34,395 bases of DNA, taken from Sphingobacteriales bacterium (GTDB taxonomy: Bacteria; Bacteroidota; Bacteroidia; Sphingobacteriales; Sphingobacteriaceae). Positions within the stretch are counted from its first letter, which is position 1, and each line of letters begins with the position of its first letter. The position numbers and the translations under genes are program-made. Below, one piece after another: positions 16,222 through 24,561 of this stretch. Location: NCBI GenBank assembly GCA_026390835.1, contig JAPLFD010000008.1:1-34395 (forward strand), written 5' to 3'. The notes beneath the pieces were generated by a model, which saw only the letters and a list, made by a program, of their open reading frames with translations, had not been told where the DNA came from and did no database searches.

Positions 16222-18080
16222 GAAGCTTATCTGGATGTTTATACTGCTATTGGCTATACCCTTTACAAGGATGCATGCCCAAGCAGATATAGATCCAGAT
16301 ATAGCTCAGGTTCTTGGCTATTTAGAATCTAGTTTGCAAGAAACCAGCAATTTCGAAGAACTTATAGAGCGCTTAACTCAATATAAAGCGCATCCCTTAA
16401 ACATAAATAAGGCCACCGAAACTGAATTGCAGGAATTATGGGTGTTGAGCCCCCTACAAATACATGCTTTGCAATCTCACCTATTGGCAAATGGGCCCAT
16501 GATCGATTTATTGGAGTTACAATCTATTGACAATTTTGATTCCCAAACTATTCGTTTACTCCTGCCTTTTGTGCAATTGGGTTTTCTATCGCTATACATT
16601 GGGTAAAAACTTGTTGGTTGGGCTACAGGCAGAGAAAGATCCAGGCGAATCATTTTTTAATAACCATCAACCTCTAGGTTTTGACTTTGTTTCGGGCCAT
16701 CTAGAACTAAAACAAGTTGGCCCATTCAAAAAGGTGGTTTTTGGCGATTATAATTTGCAGTTTGGTGAAGGACTATCCTTGTGGTCTGGTGTAGGTTTTG
16801 GTAAAAGTAGTTTGTTAAGTTCCATTGCTAAACAAGAAATAGGTTTAAGGTCATATTCCTCTGTTAATGAAGGCTTCTTTTTTAGGGGTTTAGCTACTCA
16901 AATTGCTGTAAAAGGATTACAAATTATTCCATTTTACTCCAACCGAAATTTAGATGCCACTGTGCAAGATAGTGCGGGTATTTCTAGTGTTAATTTGAGC
17001 GGCTTACACAGAACCACTTCTGAATTGTCTTATAAAAAAACATTAAATCAGCAGGTGTATGGCACCGCTTTAACCTATAGCTTTCATGGGGTAAGTATTG
17101 GGCTAACGGGCTACCATTCGCAATTCAATAGAAACTTTCAAGGTGGCCAAGATCTATACAATCAATTTAAATTTTCCGGAAGATCACTCTCTAATTTTAG
17201 CGTAAATTATCATTTCTCGGTAGCCAATACCTACTATTTTGGCGAAGTAGCCAAAGCTTCAGTCGGCAAATCCGCTTATTTAGTTGGCTTGTTATCAAGC
17301 TTGTCGCCTATTGTTACTTTGGGATTGTTGTACCGAAATTATCCGGTTTCTTATCCTTCGTTTTATAATGTAGCCATCGCCGAATCTAGCAATAGCATCA
17401 ACGAAAAAGGATTTTATTCGGGCCTAGCAGTTAAATTTCACCCAAAATGGGAGTGGAGTTTTTATACTGATGTTTTCAGTTTCCCATGGCTTGGTTTTGG
17501 GGTAAATGCTCCATCCAATGGATCTGAAATACTCAGTTTAATTAGCTATAAACCAAGTAAAACAAGCCAATTGCAGCTTTTTTATCAACGTACGCAAAAA
17601 GCGCAAAATAGTTTAGAGGAGGATGCGCCCATCGCCTCTCCTCAGCCACATGTGCAACAAAAATACAGGCTCGATTTCCGTTGCCCACTTAATCGAAATT
17701 TTTCGATGCACCATCGTGCTGAAATGAATCGAGTGGGGCAGGAGCAAGGCTTTGTATTGCTTCACGATTTGGTGTATCAGCCCTTGCAATCTAAGTTTTC
17801 TGGAAATTTGCGAATGGCCGTTTTTAATGTATCAGACTACGATGCTCGTATTTATGCCTTTCAAAACGATGTGTTGTATAGTTATTCCATAGAAGCGTAT
17901 CAAAATAAAGGTTTTCAACTTTATGTAAATACTCGGTACACCTTGCGCAAGGGATTAGATTTTTGGTTGCGCTATGAATCAAAAAGGTATACCAATTTAT
18001 CCAGTTTAGGTTCGGGTTTAACTGCGATAGACGGAAATCACCAATCTGAAGTTAAAATTCAGGTTAGGTACCAGTTTTAA
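16211..18080 (+). pseudogene. Helix-hairpin-helix/beta-barrel protein, broken by a frameshift and internal deletion
   Basis: Two overlapping reading frames make one gene. The first (16211-16606) has a signal peptide (...LLLAIPFTRMHAQ), a helical region, then ComEA-like helix-hairpin-helix motifs, NINKATETELQELWVLSPLQ and DLLELQSIDNFDSQTIRLL. It runs out of frame to TAA at 16604-16606. The second frame, open to TAA at 18080, resumes with FYRYTLGKNLLVGLQAEKDPGE and a long barrel with FGEGLSLWSG and ending IQVRYQF. Family members, as I remember them, run directly from the hairpin domain through about 70-90 further residues into the RYRY...EKDAGE motif. Here that linker is missing and the frame has shifted near 16575-16590. 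The barrel half stays open for about 500 codons, so the lesion is recent or is an assembly error. Confidence 0.72.
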
Positions 18081-18086
18081 GAGCGT

Positions 18087-20162
18087 ATGCACAAAGGTGA
18101 AATCCCTTTTGTAAGATTATTACTCCCTTTTATATGCGGAATTTTGTTGGGTTGGTATATACCCCAGTATTTCAATTTTAAACTATGTATTGCATTGCTC
18201 TTAGCTAGTTTTACACTTTTGCTAGTCAGCCGTATTTTTCACAAAAAGTTTCCCTACCGTCAATTGAGGTGGTTTTTGGGGCTTCAACTAACCGTGTTCG
18301 TTTCCATGCTGGCTTTGGTATTAACACGTTATCCGGAAGCGTTTTGGCCGCAAAAAAAATTGAATCAACTGAGCCCCAAAACGCTATGTGTGCAGGTAAG
18401 AACAGAACCCATAGCTAAGGCAGATATTTTGCGGTTCGAAGCCAATGTATGGTATGCAGATTCTCTGGCTATTAAGGATAAAATACTCATTGCGCTTAAA
18501 GTTGGAAATGAAAAATCGCCCTCCATTGCTTATGGCGATGTGTTAGTTATACCGGCCAATTACCACGAGGTAGAGCCACCGTTTAACCCAGGTGAGTTTG
18601 ATTATCGTTGGTATTTACGCTCTCATGGCATTCAGCAACAAAGTTTTTTACAGCTCAAACAAGTAAAAAAAATAGCTTCTGGATTGGGTAACCCACTTAT
18701 TTCATTTGCACTTACGCTTCGAAAAAAGGTCATAAATGCCTTTTCAACCTATATGAAAAAAGCAGAAAATGCTGCCATGGCTTCTACACTCATTTTGGGC
18801 TATCGGGCAGATCTCAGCCCCGATTTGGTAAATGCATATGCTCAAACAGGAACCTTACACGTACTCTCCGTATCGGGTATGCATGTGGCTCTGGTATTTT
18901 TATTGCTCAGCTTTTTATTGAAACCCTTAGATCGGGTTCTTAAAAATGCACTTCCCAAAGCCATCCTTCTTGTGGCTATGATCTGGTTTTATGCCTTGTT
19001 GAGTGGTTTTTCTCCTTCAGTAAACAGAGCAGCCCTTATGTTGAGTTTAGTTGTGGTTGGGAAGGCCATCAACAAACGCATGAACACGTATAATTTATTA
19101 GCTGTTTCGGCTTTTATCTTGTTACTAATTAATCCACTTTATCTTTTCGATGTAGGATTTCAGCTTTCTTATTTAGCGGTTCTAGGCTTGGTCGCCATCC
19201 ATCCGTATATATATGGCTGGTTTTATATCAAAAATAAACCTCTAGATGCTGTTTGGAGTTATACTGCGCTATCTATTTCGGCCCAAGTATTCACATTTCC
19301 ATTAAGTGTGTATGTATTTCACCAATTTCCCTTATCATTCTTGTTAAGTAATTTGGCCATTGTTCTGCCAATTACAGCCGTTATGTATGTGGGTGTGGGT
19401 TTTGTTTTACTCATGCCCATTACACCAATTTTGCCTCTTATTGGTCAATTACTCAATTGGTTAATTCATATTTCCAATCAATTATTATTTAGCATTGCTA
19501 AGTTGCCCCATGCTAGTTTACAGGGCCTTTTTATAGATAAAATGGAACTGATGCTCTTGTATATAGTTAGTATACTCGTATTGTTTGCCTTTATAAACAA
19601 GAATAAAAAATTGCTATTTACCAGTATTATAGTGTTTCTTTTTTTAGGAGGATATAGGCTTCATGCAGTAGTTAATAAACCCAAATCGAGCTTAATTTTT
19701 TACAGCTTGAGAAAAAATACAGCCCTCGTATACGCTCATGCCAATAGCTTTATACTAATTACCGATTTAAGCCCTAGCGATAAAGCTTTTCAATTTTCTG
19801 TAAAACCTTCGTTAAATAAATTTGAGAACGGTGTGTGGCTAAAACCTAGTACAGCATTTAGTACAAATTTTGCGATTTCTAATGGGATGCTCATGCATTT
19901 GGGTACGCATAAACTATTGTACTGGGGCCCGCAATTAAACAAACTTCAATTAACCCAAAAGGTAAAAGTAAATACCATTTTATTAAGCCATAATCCTCAA
20001 ATCGAATTAAAAGAAATTGCCGAAAAAGTTCAATTTGACTGCATATTGGTAGATGCTACCAATCCCGATTATAAAATAAAGCAATGGATACTAGATGCGA
20101 AACGCTTGGGTATAGAGCTTCGGGTGCTCAAAAAAAATCCAGCTTATGAGTTATATTGGTAA
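18087..20162 (+). CDS. comEC: ComEC/Rec2 competence DNA-channel protein
   Basis: 691 residues. The N-terminus has paired membrane helices and an OB-like DUF4131 domain (about 25-185, ending NPGEFDYRWYLRSHGI). The Competence domain follows with the hallmark TGTLHVLSVSGMHVALVF at about 253-270 and SGFSPSVNRAALML, D-V-G-F-Q-L-S-Y-L-A. ComEC forms the inner-membrane channel through which single-stranded DNA enters during transformation. The last ~130 residues are a soluble tail without the metallo-beta-lactamase HxHxDH motif, the usual state in this phylum. It begins six bases after the broken helix-hairpin-helix gene. Confidence 0.93.
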   Translation: MHKGEIPFVRLLLPFICGILLGWYIPQYFNFKLCIALLLASFTLLLVSRIFHKKFPYRQLRWFLGLQLTVFVSMLALVLTRYPEAFWPQKKLNQLSPKTLCVQVRTEPIAKADILRFEANVWYADSLAIKDKILIALKVGNEKSPSIAYGDVLVIPANYHEVEPPFNPGEFDYRWYLRSHGIQQQSFLQLKQVKKIASGLGNPLISFALTLRKKVINAFSTYMKKAENAAMASTLILGYRADLSPDLVNAYAQTGTLHVLSVSGMHVALVFLLLSFLLKPLDRVLKNALPKAILLVAMIWFYALLSGFSPSVNRAALMLSLVVVGKAINKRMNTYNLLAVSAFILLLINPLYLFDVGFQLSYLAVLGLVAIHPYIYGWFYIKNKPLDAVWSYTALSISAQVFTFPLSVYVFHQFPLSFLLSNLAIVLPITAVMYVGVGFVLLMPITPILPLIGQLLNWLIHISNQLLFSIAKLPHASLQGLFIDKMELMLLYIVSILVLFAFINKNKKLLFTSIIVFLFLGGYRLHAVVNKPKSSLIFYSLRKNTALVYAHANSFILITDLSPSDKAFQFSVKPSLNKFENGVWLKPSTAFSTNFAISNGMLMHLGTHKLLYWGPQLNKLQLTQKVKVNTILLSHNPQIELKEIAEKVQFDCILVDATNPDYKIKQWILDAKRLGIELRVLKKNPAYELYW

Positions 20163-20202
20163 AATAATAGTACGCTAAACACCATAATTTCAGCTAAAAG
20201 CG

Positions 20203-20210
20203 TAAATTAG
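20203..20210 (+). promoter_or_regulatory. Degenerate -7 box (TAAATTAG) next to the mgtE ATG
   Basis: One mismatch to TAnnTTTG (A for T at position 7), with exactly four bases (CAAC) to the ATG at 20215. This is the same spacing as at folB and at 30124. It suggests a leaderless mgtE message, but the box is imperfect. Confidence 0.35.
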
Positions 20211-20214
20211 CAAC

Positions 20215-21567
20215 ATGCAATCTTTTGAACTGGATAAAACGGATTTAATGCGCATTAAAGAGGCATTAGAAGCTGATGATGCCGTATTAAAAGAACTGCT
20301 TACGGAGTATCATGCTTCCGAAATTGCCATTATTCTAGAGGGTCTGCCGCAGGAATCTAGAGATCGCATCATTAATATTTTGCCTTCCGATCTTGCTTCT
20401 GATGTATTGTCGGAGATGGATGCCGAAAGTCACCCGGAAAGAATTCTTGAAAACTTAAATCCCGAAAAACGTTCCGAAATTGTAGAGGAATTGGATTATG
20501 ATGATGCTACCGACATCATTAGTCAGTTACCCGAAGAGCAACAAAACGAAATTTTATTAGAATTGGATGAGGAAGATGCCTCTACCATTCGTAATCTTCT
20601 AACTTATGCCGAAGATACCGCCGGAGGTATCATGAATACCCAGGTGCTTAAACTCAATGGTAAATCGAGTAAAAAAGAAGCACTAGATGAGGTTATTCGT
20701 CAATCGGAGGAGATGGAAGAGTTTTATACCATTAATGTAATTGACGACGATAATGTGCTTTTGGGTATCGTATCGTTAAAAGATATTATTAAGTCTAAAA
20801 ACAGTATTAAAGTTGCCGAACTTATTCAGGTTGATTTTGTGTACGTATTGGCCGATACCGATCAGGAGGAGGTTGCCAAATTAATTTCTCAGTATAATTT
20901 AACAAGTATTCCGGTAGTAGATGAAGAGATGCATTTGTTAGGTAGAATTACCTTTGATGATGTTATCGATGTATTGGAAGAAGAGAATACGGAGGATATC
21001 TTAAAAATTTCGGGGGTTTCTGAAGATGAGGAACTTGCTGGTAATTGGAGAGAAGCGGTAAAAAGTAGACTTCCGTGGTTGGTGCTAAACTTGGGCACGG
21101 CCTTTTTAGCTGCATCGGTAATTCGATATTTCCATGGAACCATTGCACAGTTAGGCATTATTGCTGGTTATATGACTATGATTGCCGGTATGGGCGGTAA
21201 TGCAGCTACGCAAGCCCTAGCTGTAACTGTTCGTCGTATCTCCTTGAATGATTTAACAGATAATCAGGCGTATAGAACGGTATTGAAAGAATTTACGGTT
21301 GGGCTAATTAATGGAGCGGTTATTGGTGCCATTGTATTTGTCTTCGCTTATTTTTACGATTTAAATCCCCTACTTGGTTTGGTGGTGTTTCTAGCGATGA
21401 CCGGAAATCTAATTATTGCCGGAGTAGCGGGTTCTGCTATTCCATTGGTGCTAAAACGTGTGGGTATTGATCCTGCTGTGGCCTCATCAATTATCATTAC
21501 CACCTTTACCGATGTGTTTGGTTTCTTGCTCTTATTGGGTATGGCCAGCCGCTTTATAATCCAATAA
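20215..21567 (+). CDS. mgtE: Magnesium transporter MgtE
   Basis: 450 residues with the full MgtE plan: an acidic superhelical N domain (1-130, with repeats such as LEELDYDDATDIISQLP), paired CBS domains (about 140-255, ending GRITFDDVIDVL), a connecting helix and five membrane helices from about 285. Pore motifs are present: MIAGMGGNAATQALAVTVRR and TTFTDVFGFLLLLG. It is a Mg2+-gated Mg2+ channel; the cytoplasmic domains sense internal Mg2+. No M-box or other leader riboswitch fits in the 52-bp upstream gap. It may be transcribed from a box four bases before its ATG, or by read-through from comEC. Confidence 0.95.
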   Translation: MQSFELDKTDLMRIKEALEADDAVLKELLTEYHASEIAIILEGLPQESRDRIINILPSDLASDVLSEMDAESHPERILENLNPEKRSEIVEELDYDDATDIISQLPEEQQNEILLELDEEDASTIRNLLTYAEDTAGGIMNTQVLKLNGKSSKKEALDEVIRQSEEMEEFYTINVIDDDNVLLGIVSLKDIIKSKNSIKVAELIQVDFVYVLADTDQEEVAKLISQYNLTSIPVVDEEMHLLGRITFDDVIDVLEEENTEDILKISGVSEDEELAGNWREAVKSRLPWLVLNLGTAFLAASVIRYFHGTIAQLGIIAGYMTMIAGMGGNAATQALAVTVRRISLNDLTDNQAYRTVLKEFTVGLINGAVIGAIVFVFAYFYDLNPLLGLVVFLAMTGNLIIAGVAGSAIPLVLKRVGIDPAVASSIIITTFTDVFGFLLLLGMASRFIIQ

Positions 21568-21631
21568 ACTTCTAGAACTAATTGGTCTGCTTGGCTAGCA
21601 AAAGAATATATGCTGAGTAGGTTCTAATAAA

Positions 21632-21987
21632 AAAAAGCAAGCCTGTAAGCCGGGTTCTGTATCCCGATAAATCGGGATTTCTATCATTTATCTAGTCCCG
21701 ATGTTTCCATCGGGATCTATCGACCTACCCACTAACATCGGACGAGCAGCCCTACATACGTTAGCCTATTTGGTCTTTCAACTCCTGGGGTTTACCGCAA
21801 TCTCGATCACTCGAGAAGGCCGTGAGCTCTTACCTCACGTTTTCACCTTTTCCCCGAAGGGTAGTTTGTTTTCTGTGGCACTTTCCGGCTCCCGATTTGC
21901 ATCGGAATCCTTCCCGTTAGGAAGCAGAATGCTCTGTGTTGCCCGGACTTTCCTCCCCGATAAATCGCGGCGATAGAACGGCTTGCA
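21632..21987 (-). ncRNA. rnpB: RNase P RNA
   Basis: On the minus strand the RNA opens with helix P1 (GCAAGCC, 21980-21986) and soon shows the universal GAGGAAAGTCCGGGC block (21941-21955). ACAGAAA lies at 21870-21876, and the 3' block ACAGAACCCGGCTTACAGG at 21642-21660 is followed by the P1 partner GGCTTGC (21637-21643). Eight U residues (21629-21636) follow and can act as terminator. Several internal hairpins contain CCCGAT/ATCGGG repeats. Its about 355-base length is normal for type A RNA. RNase P trims 5' leaders from pre-tRNAs. Open frames crossing this stretch are meaningless. A -7 box TATCTTTG sits just upstream. Confidence 0.96.
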
Positions 21988-21991
21988 GCTG

Positions 21992-21999
21992 CAAAGATA
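21992..21999 (-). promoter_or_regulatory. rnpB -7 box (TATCTTTG)
   Basis: An exact TAnnTTTG match on the minus strand. Its last G is five bases before the first base of the P1 helix (21986), so the RNA start falls where the conserved RNase P secondary structure requires it. This gives an internal calibration of the -7-box-to-start distance for the window. Confidence 0.75.
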
Positions 22000-22006
22000 A
22001 GATAAT

Positions 22007-22435
22007 TTAATTGCTACAGTTTTGGAGATCGGCACCAACCTGCTGGTATGGGTAAAAGCCCTGCTTATTACCAAAGCTATTGGTTATAAACGTGATAATT
22101 TCTGCAATTTCTATGTCACTTAGGGTAGCCTGCGCCGGCATTATACCTTCGTAATTTTTACCTGAAATTTGTATTGGACCTTGCAATCCGTTTTTAATGT
22201 AGCAAGCTAGTTTTGTTTTATTTTGTTTTAAAAACGTAGAATCCGTTAAGGGTGGGTAGAGCATAGCCAACCCGGCGCCATCATTGCCGTGGCAGTTAGC
22301 ACATTTGTTTTCATAAAGTTGTTTACCAGCGGTGTAATAGCGTGCATAGGTAATCTCTTCTTCCGATTGGCAGGCATAGAAAAAAATGCCTATTAAGCTC
22401 AAAATGGAGAAAATACCGAACTTATTTTTGCTCAT
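22007..22435 (-). CDS. Lipoprotein cytochrome c
   Basis: 142 residues. A signal sequence ends in FFYAC, with Cys22 as the lipidation site. One class I c-type haem site, CANCH, lies at 45-49. The likely axial methionine is M99 in GIMPAQ, and a C-terminal helix reads EIAEIITFITNSFG. It should be a membrane-anchored, periplasm-facing electron carrier. Its start overlaps the end of the SCO gene by 14 bases, so the two are translated from one message. The 20-bp gap before rnpB means rnpB's promoter lies just beyond its stop codon. Confidence 0.92.
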   Translation of the reverse strand: MSKNKFGIFSILSLIGIFFYACQSEEEITYARYYTAGKQLYENKCANCHGNDGAGLAMLYPPLTDSTFLKQNKTKLACYIKNGLQGPIQISGKNYEGIMPAQATLSDIEIAEIITFITNSFGNKQGFYPYQQVGADLQNCSN

Positions 22436-23063
22436 ATTCTTGCAAAAGTAAATCCATATCGCTCATTAATTGCGCTACTTGATCAGTTTTAGTGCCATCG
22501 TAAGCACCCCGAATGCGTTTTTCTTTATCAATTAACACAAACCAACCTTGGTGTACCAAGCCTTGTGGGGCAGCACCATCTTCATAGGCAGCTACTAAGT
22601 AGTTTTTAGCCGAAATGTCATAAATAGAATCACGTGAACCATGCACAAATTGCCATTGATTGTCTCTAATACCCAATTTATCAGCATATTTTTTTAATCT
22701 ATTGGGTAAATCATATTTGGTATCAATACTATGCGATAAAAATTTTACGTGTTCATTTCCTTTGTATTTATCCAAAACGGTGAGCATGTTGCGGTGCATA
22801 ATGGGGCAAATGGTATTGCAACTTGTAAAAAAGAAATCGGCTACGTAAATGCTGCCGTCGTAATCTGTATTGCTAATCAGTACACTATCTTGGTTATAAT
22901 AGCGAAATGGTGCAATAGTTTGATAGATGGTATCGGTAACAGTTTTGCCATTTATTAGGGTGTCTTTAGTGCTTCTTTCACCTAAAAAGGGTAAGGTTTT
23001 TGGGCCATTACTGCAAGCTTGTATCAGCCCCGTTGCTAATAAAATATAAATTAAGTATTTCAT
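22422..23063 (-). CDS. SCO1/SenC family copper chaperone, lipoprotein
   Basis: 213 residues with lipobox LIQAC (Cys17). The thioredoxin-like fold shows the SCO copper ligands C82 and C86 in TSCNTICP and the distant H171 in GLVHQGWFVLID. SCO proteins deliver copper to, or keep reduced, the CuA site of cytochrome c oxidase, and some act as thiol-disulfide reductants. It lies two bases after the phosphohexomutase gene and overlaps the cytochrome c lipoprotein gene by 14 bases. The pair is likely a small respiratory module, with the mutase upstream perhaps only sharing the promoter. Confidence 0.94.
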   Translation of the reverse strand: MKYLIYILLATGLIQACSNGPKTLPFLGERSTKDTLINGKTVTDTIYQTIAPFRYYNQDSVLISNTDYDGSIYVADFFFTSCNTICPIMHRNMLTVLDKYKGNEHVKFLSHSIDTKYDLPNRLKKYADKLGIRDNQWQFVHGSRDSIYDISAKNYLVAAYEDGAAPQGLVHQGWFVLIDKEKRIRGAYDGTKTDQVAQLMSDMDLLLQEYEQK

Positions 23064-23065
23064 AA

Positions 23066-24478
23066 TTAAGCTAATAAGGTAGTTTTTGTGGCGTCTAAAA
23101 TGGCAAAAGCGTCGGCCGAAGTTGGAGCTTCAGAATATACTCGTAATACGGGTTCTGTGCCCGAAGGACGAATCATTACCCAAGAGTTTTCGTCGAAATG
23201 GAATTTAAATCCATCTATATCTTCGGTTTTTATCACTTTATACGAATCAAACTGCGTGAATGCTCGGTTCTCACATTTCTGAATAATAGTTTGTTTTAAC
23301 TCTTCGGTTAAGTGTAAATCGTAGCGTTCAAAAGCAAAGGTGCCTACAAGGTCGTAAATTTCTTCAATCAATTCGGTGAGGCTTTTACCGGTTTTGGCCA
23401 TACATTCCCAAATGGTTAAACCCATCCAAATACCGTCTCGTTCGGGTATGTGGCCAGCTATGGCTATACCACCCGATTCTTCGCCACCGGTTAAAAATGG
23501 TTTACCTGAGTTTACCATCAAATCGCAAATGTACTTAAAGCCTATTTTGGTAATGGTATTGTTTATACCATAGGCATCGCATAGTTTTTGAATTTTATTG
23601 GTACACGAAAAGGTAGTATACACTTCTCCTTGTAGGTTTTTAACCTTGCGTAGGTAATGTATAAGTAGAAGTAAAATATGGTGAGAATCTACAAAATTTC
23701 CATTTTCATCATACAAACCAATACGGTCGGCATCTCCATCGGTTGCTAAACCCGAGGCAATTTCGCCTTCGGAAACTTTAATTACTTCTGAGAATTCGGT
23801 TAAATTACGGTGTATAGGTTCTGGTGCTTGTCCGTCGAATCCTGGATTGTGTTCGCAGTGCAAAAAGTTGGCATTGGGTAAAATTCTACGCATTACGTTT
23901 TGTCCGGCACCGTACATGGCATCGTAGGCCCAGTTCATACCACAGTTGCGAATGGCTTCCAAATCAAAGTTAGCCTCAATTTCATCGCAATACATGCTTT
24001 CTAAATCCACAAAACTGATGAGTCCTTCTTTGCTATATTCTTCAATTGATTTTAGTTGCAGATTTAAGCTATCGGGAATTAAAGCTTCAACTTCATCAAT
24101 CATGGCTGGGGTTGCCGGACCGCCGTAACTGGCTTTAATTTTATAGCCATTGTATTCGGCCGGGTTGTGCGATGCGGTTATTATAATGCCTGCATCTGAT
24201 TGCAATTTTACCGTTCCGAGAGATACCATTGGGGTAGAAACAAAGGTATTTTCGCTTCTATATACTTTTATACCCTGCGATGCCAATACACTTGCCGTAA
24301 TATCGGCAAAAAGCTTGCCAGCAAAGCGGCAATCGTTGCCCACTACGGCCGAAGGTTCTTGATAATGCTTACGTAACCATAAAGCGGTAGCATAGGCTAC
24401 TCGTTTTACATTTTCTACGGTAAAATCTTCTGCAATAATAGCTCTCCAGCCGTCGGTACCGAATTTTATTTCATTCAT
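23066..24478 (-). CDS. Phosphoglucomutase/phosphomannomutase (alpha-D-phosphohexomutase)
   Basis: 470 residues. The catalytic phosphoserine is in TASHNPAEYNGYK, about residue 103. The metal loop DGDADRIGLYDENG is near 245, the sugar-binding loop TGGEESGGIA near 335, and the phosphate-binding loop RPSGTEPVLRVYSE near the C-terminus: all four hexomutase sites. It interconverts hexose 1- and 6-phosphates for sugar nucleotides. Glucose versus mannose preference is open. Two Met codons begin the frame (24481 and 24478). I chose the second because the exact -7 box TAACTTTG ends four bases before it. Confidence 0.92.
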   Translation of the reverse strand: MNEIKFGTDGWRAIIAEDFTVENVKRVAYATALWLRKHYQEPSAVVGNDCRFAGKLFADITASVLASQGIKVYRSENTFVSTPMVSLGTVKLQSDAGIIITASHNPAEYNGYKIKASYGGPATPAMIDEVEALIPDSLNLQLKSIEEYSKEGLISFVDLESMYCDEIEANFDLEAIRNCGMNWAYDAMYGAGQNVMRRILPNANFLHCEHNPGFDGQAPEPIHRNLTEFSEVIKVSEGEIASGLATDGDADRIGLYDENGNFVDSHHILLLLIHYLRKVKNLQGEVYTTFSCTNKIQKLCDAYGINNTITKIGFKYICDLMVNSGKPFLTGGEESGGIAIAGHIPERDGIWMGLTIWECMAKTGKSLTELIEEIYDLVGTFAFERYDLHLTEELKQTIIQKCENRAFTQFDSYKVIKTEDIDGFKFHFDENSWVMIRPSGTEPVLRVYSEAPTSADAFAILDATKTTLLA

Positions 24479-24482
24479 CATC

Positions 24483-24490
24483 CAAAGTTA
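24483..24490 (-). promoter_or_regulatory. -7 box (TAACTTTG) at the phosphohexomutase start
   Basis: An exact TAnnTTTG match. Only one base separates it from the first ATG and four from the second ATG. Transcription should start at about 24478-24479, which would exclude the first ATG from the message and leave the second as the leaderless start. Confidence 0.55.
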
Positions 24491-24561
24491 AGGCAATTTT
24501 CTCTATTTTTAGCCCCTTAAAGCAATACTTATAAATCAAATTGCTGCATTTTAATAATTAA

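Noticed and set aside
16576-16604. A 7-base direct repeat ATTGGGT at both sides of the break in the hairpin-barrel gene, considered as a duplication scar
   Set aside because: The 22-base units beginning with the repeat differ after the seventh base, so there is no tandem duplication. Short repeats could still have helped the deletion, but one junction cannot show that.
19680-20162. ComEC lacking a metallo-beta-lactamase domain, considered a truncation
   Set aside because: The gene ends normally after a soluble tail, and the length is usual for ComEC of this phylum, which as I recall commonly lacks that domain.
21701-22074. Open reading frames on both strands in the region just after mgtE
   Set aside because: They lie within RNase P RNA, whose conserved blocks and P1 pairing explain the sequence. 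No protein features are present.
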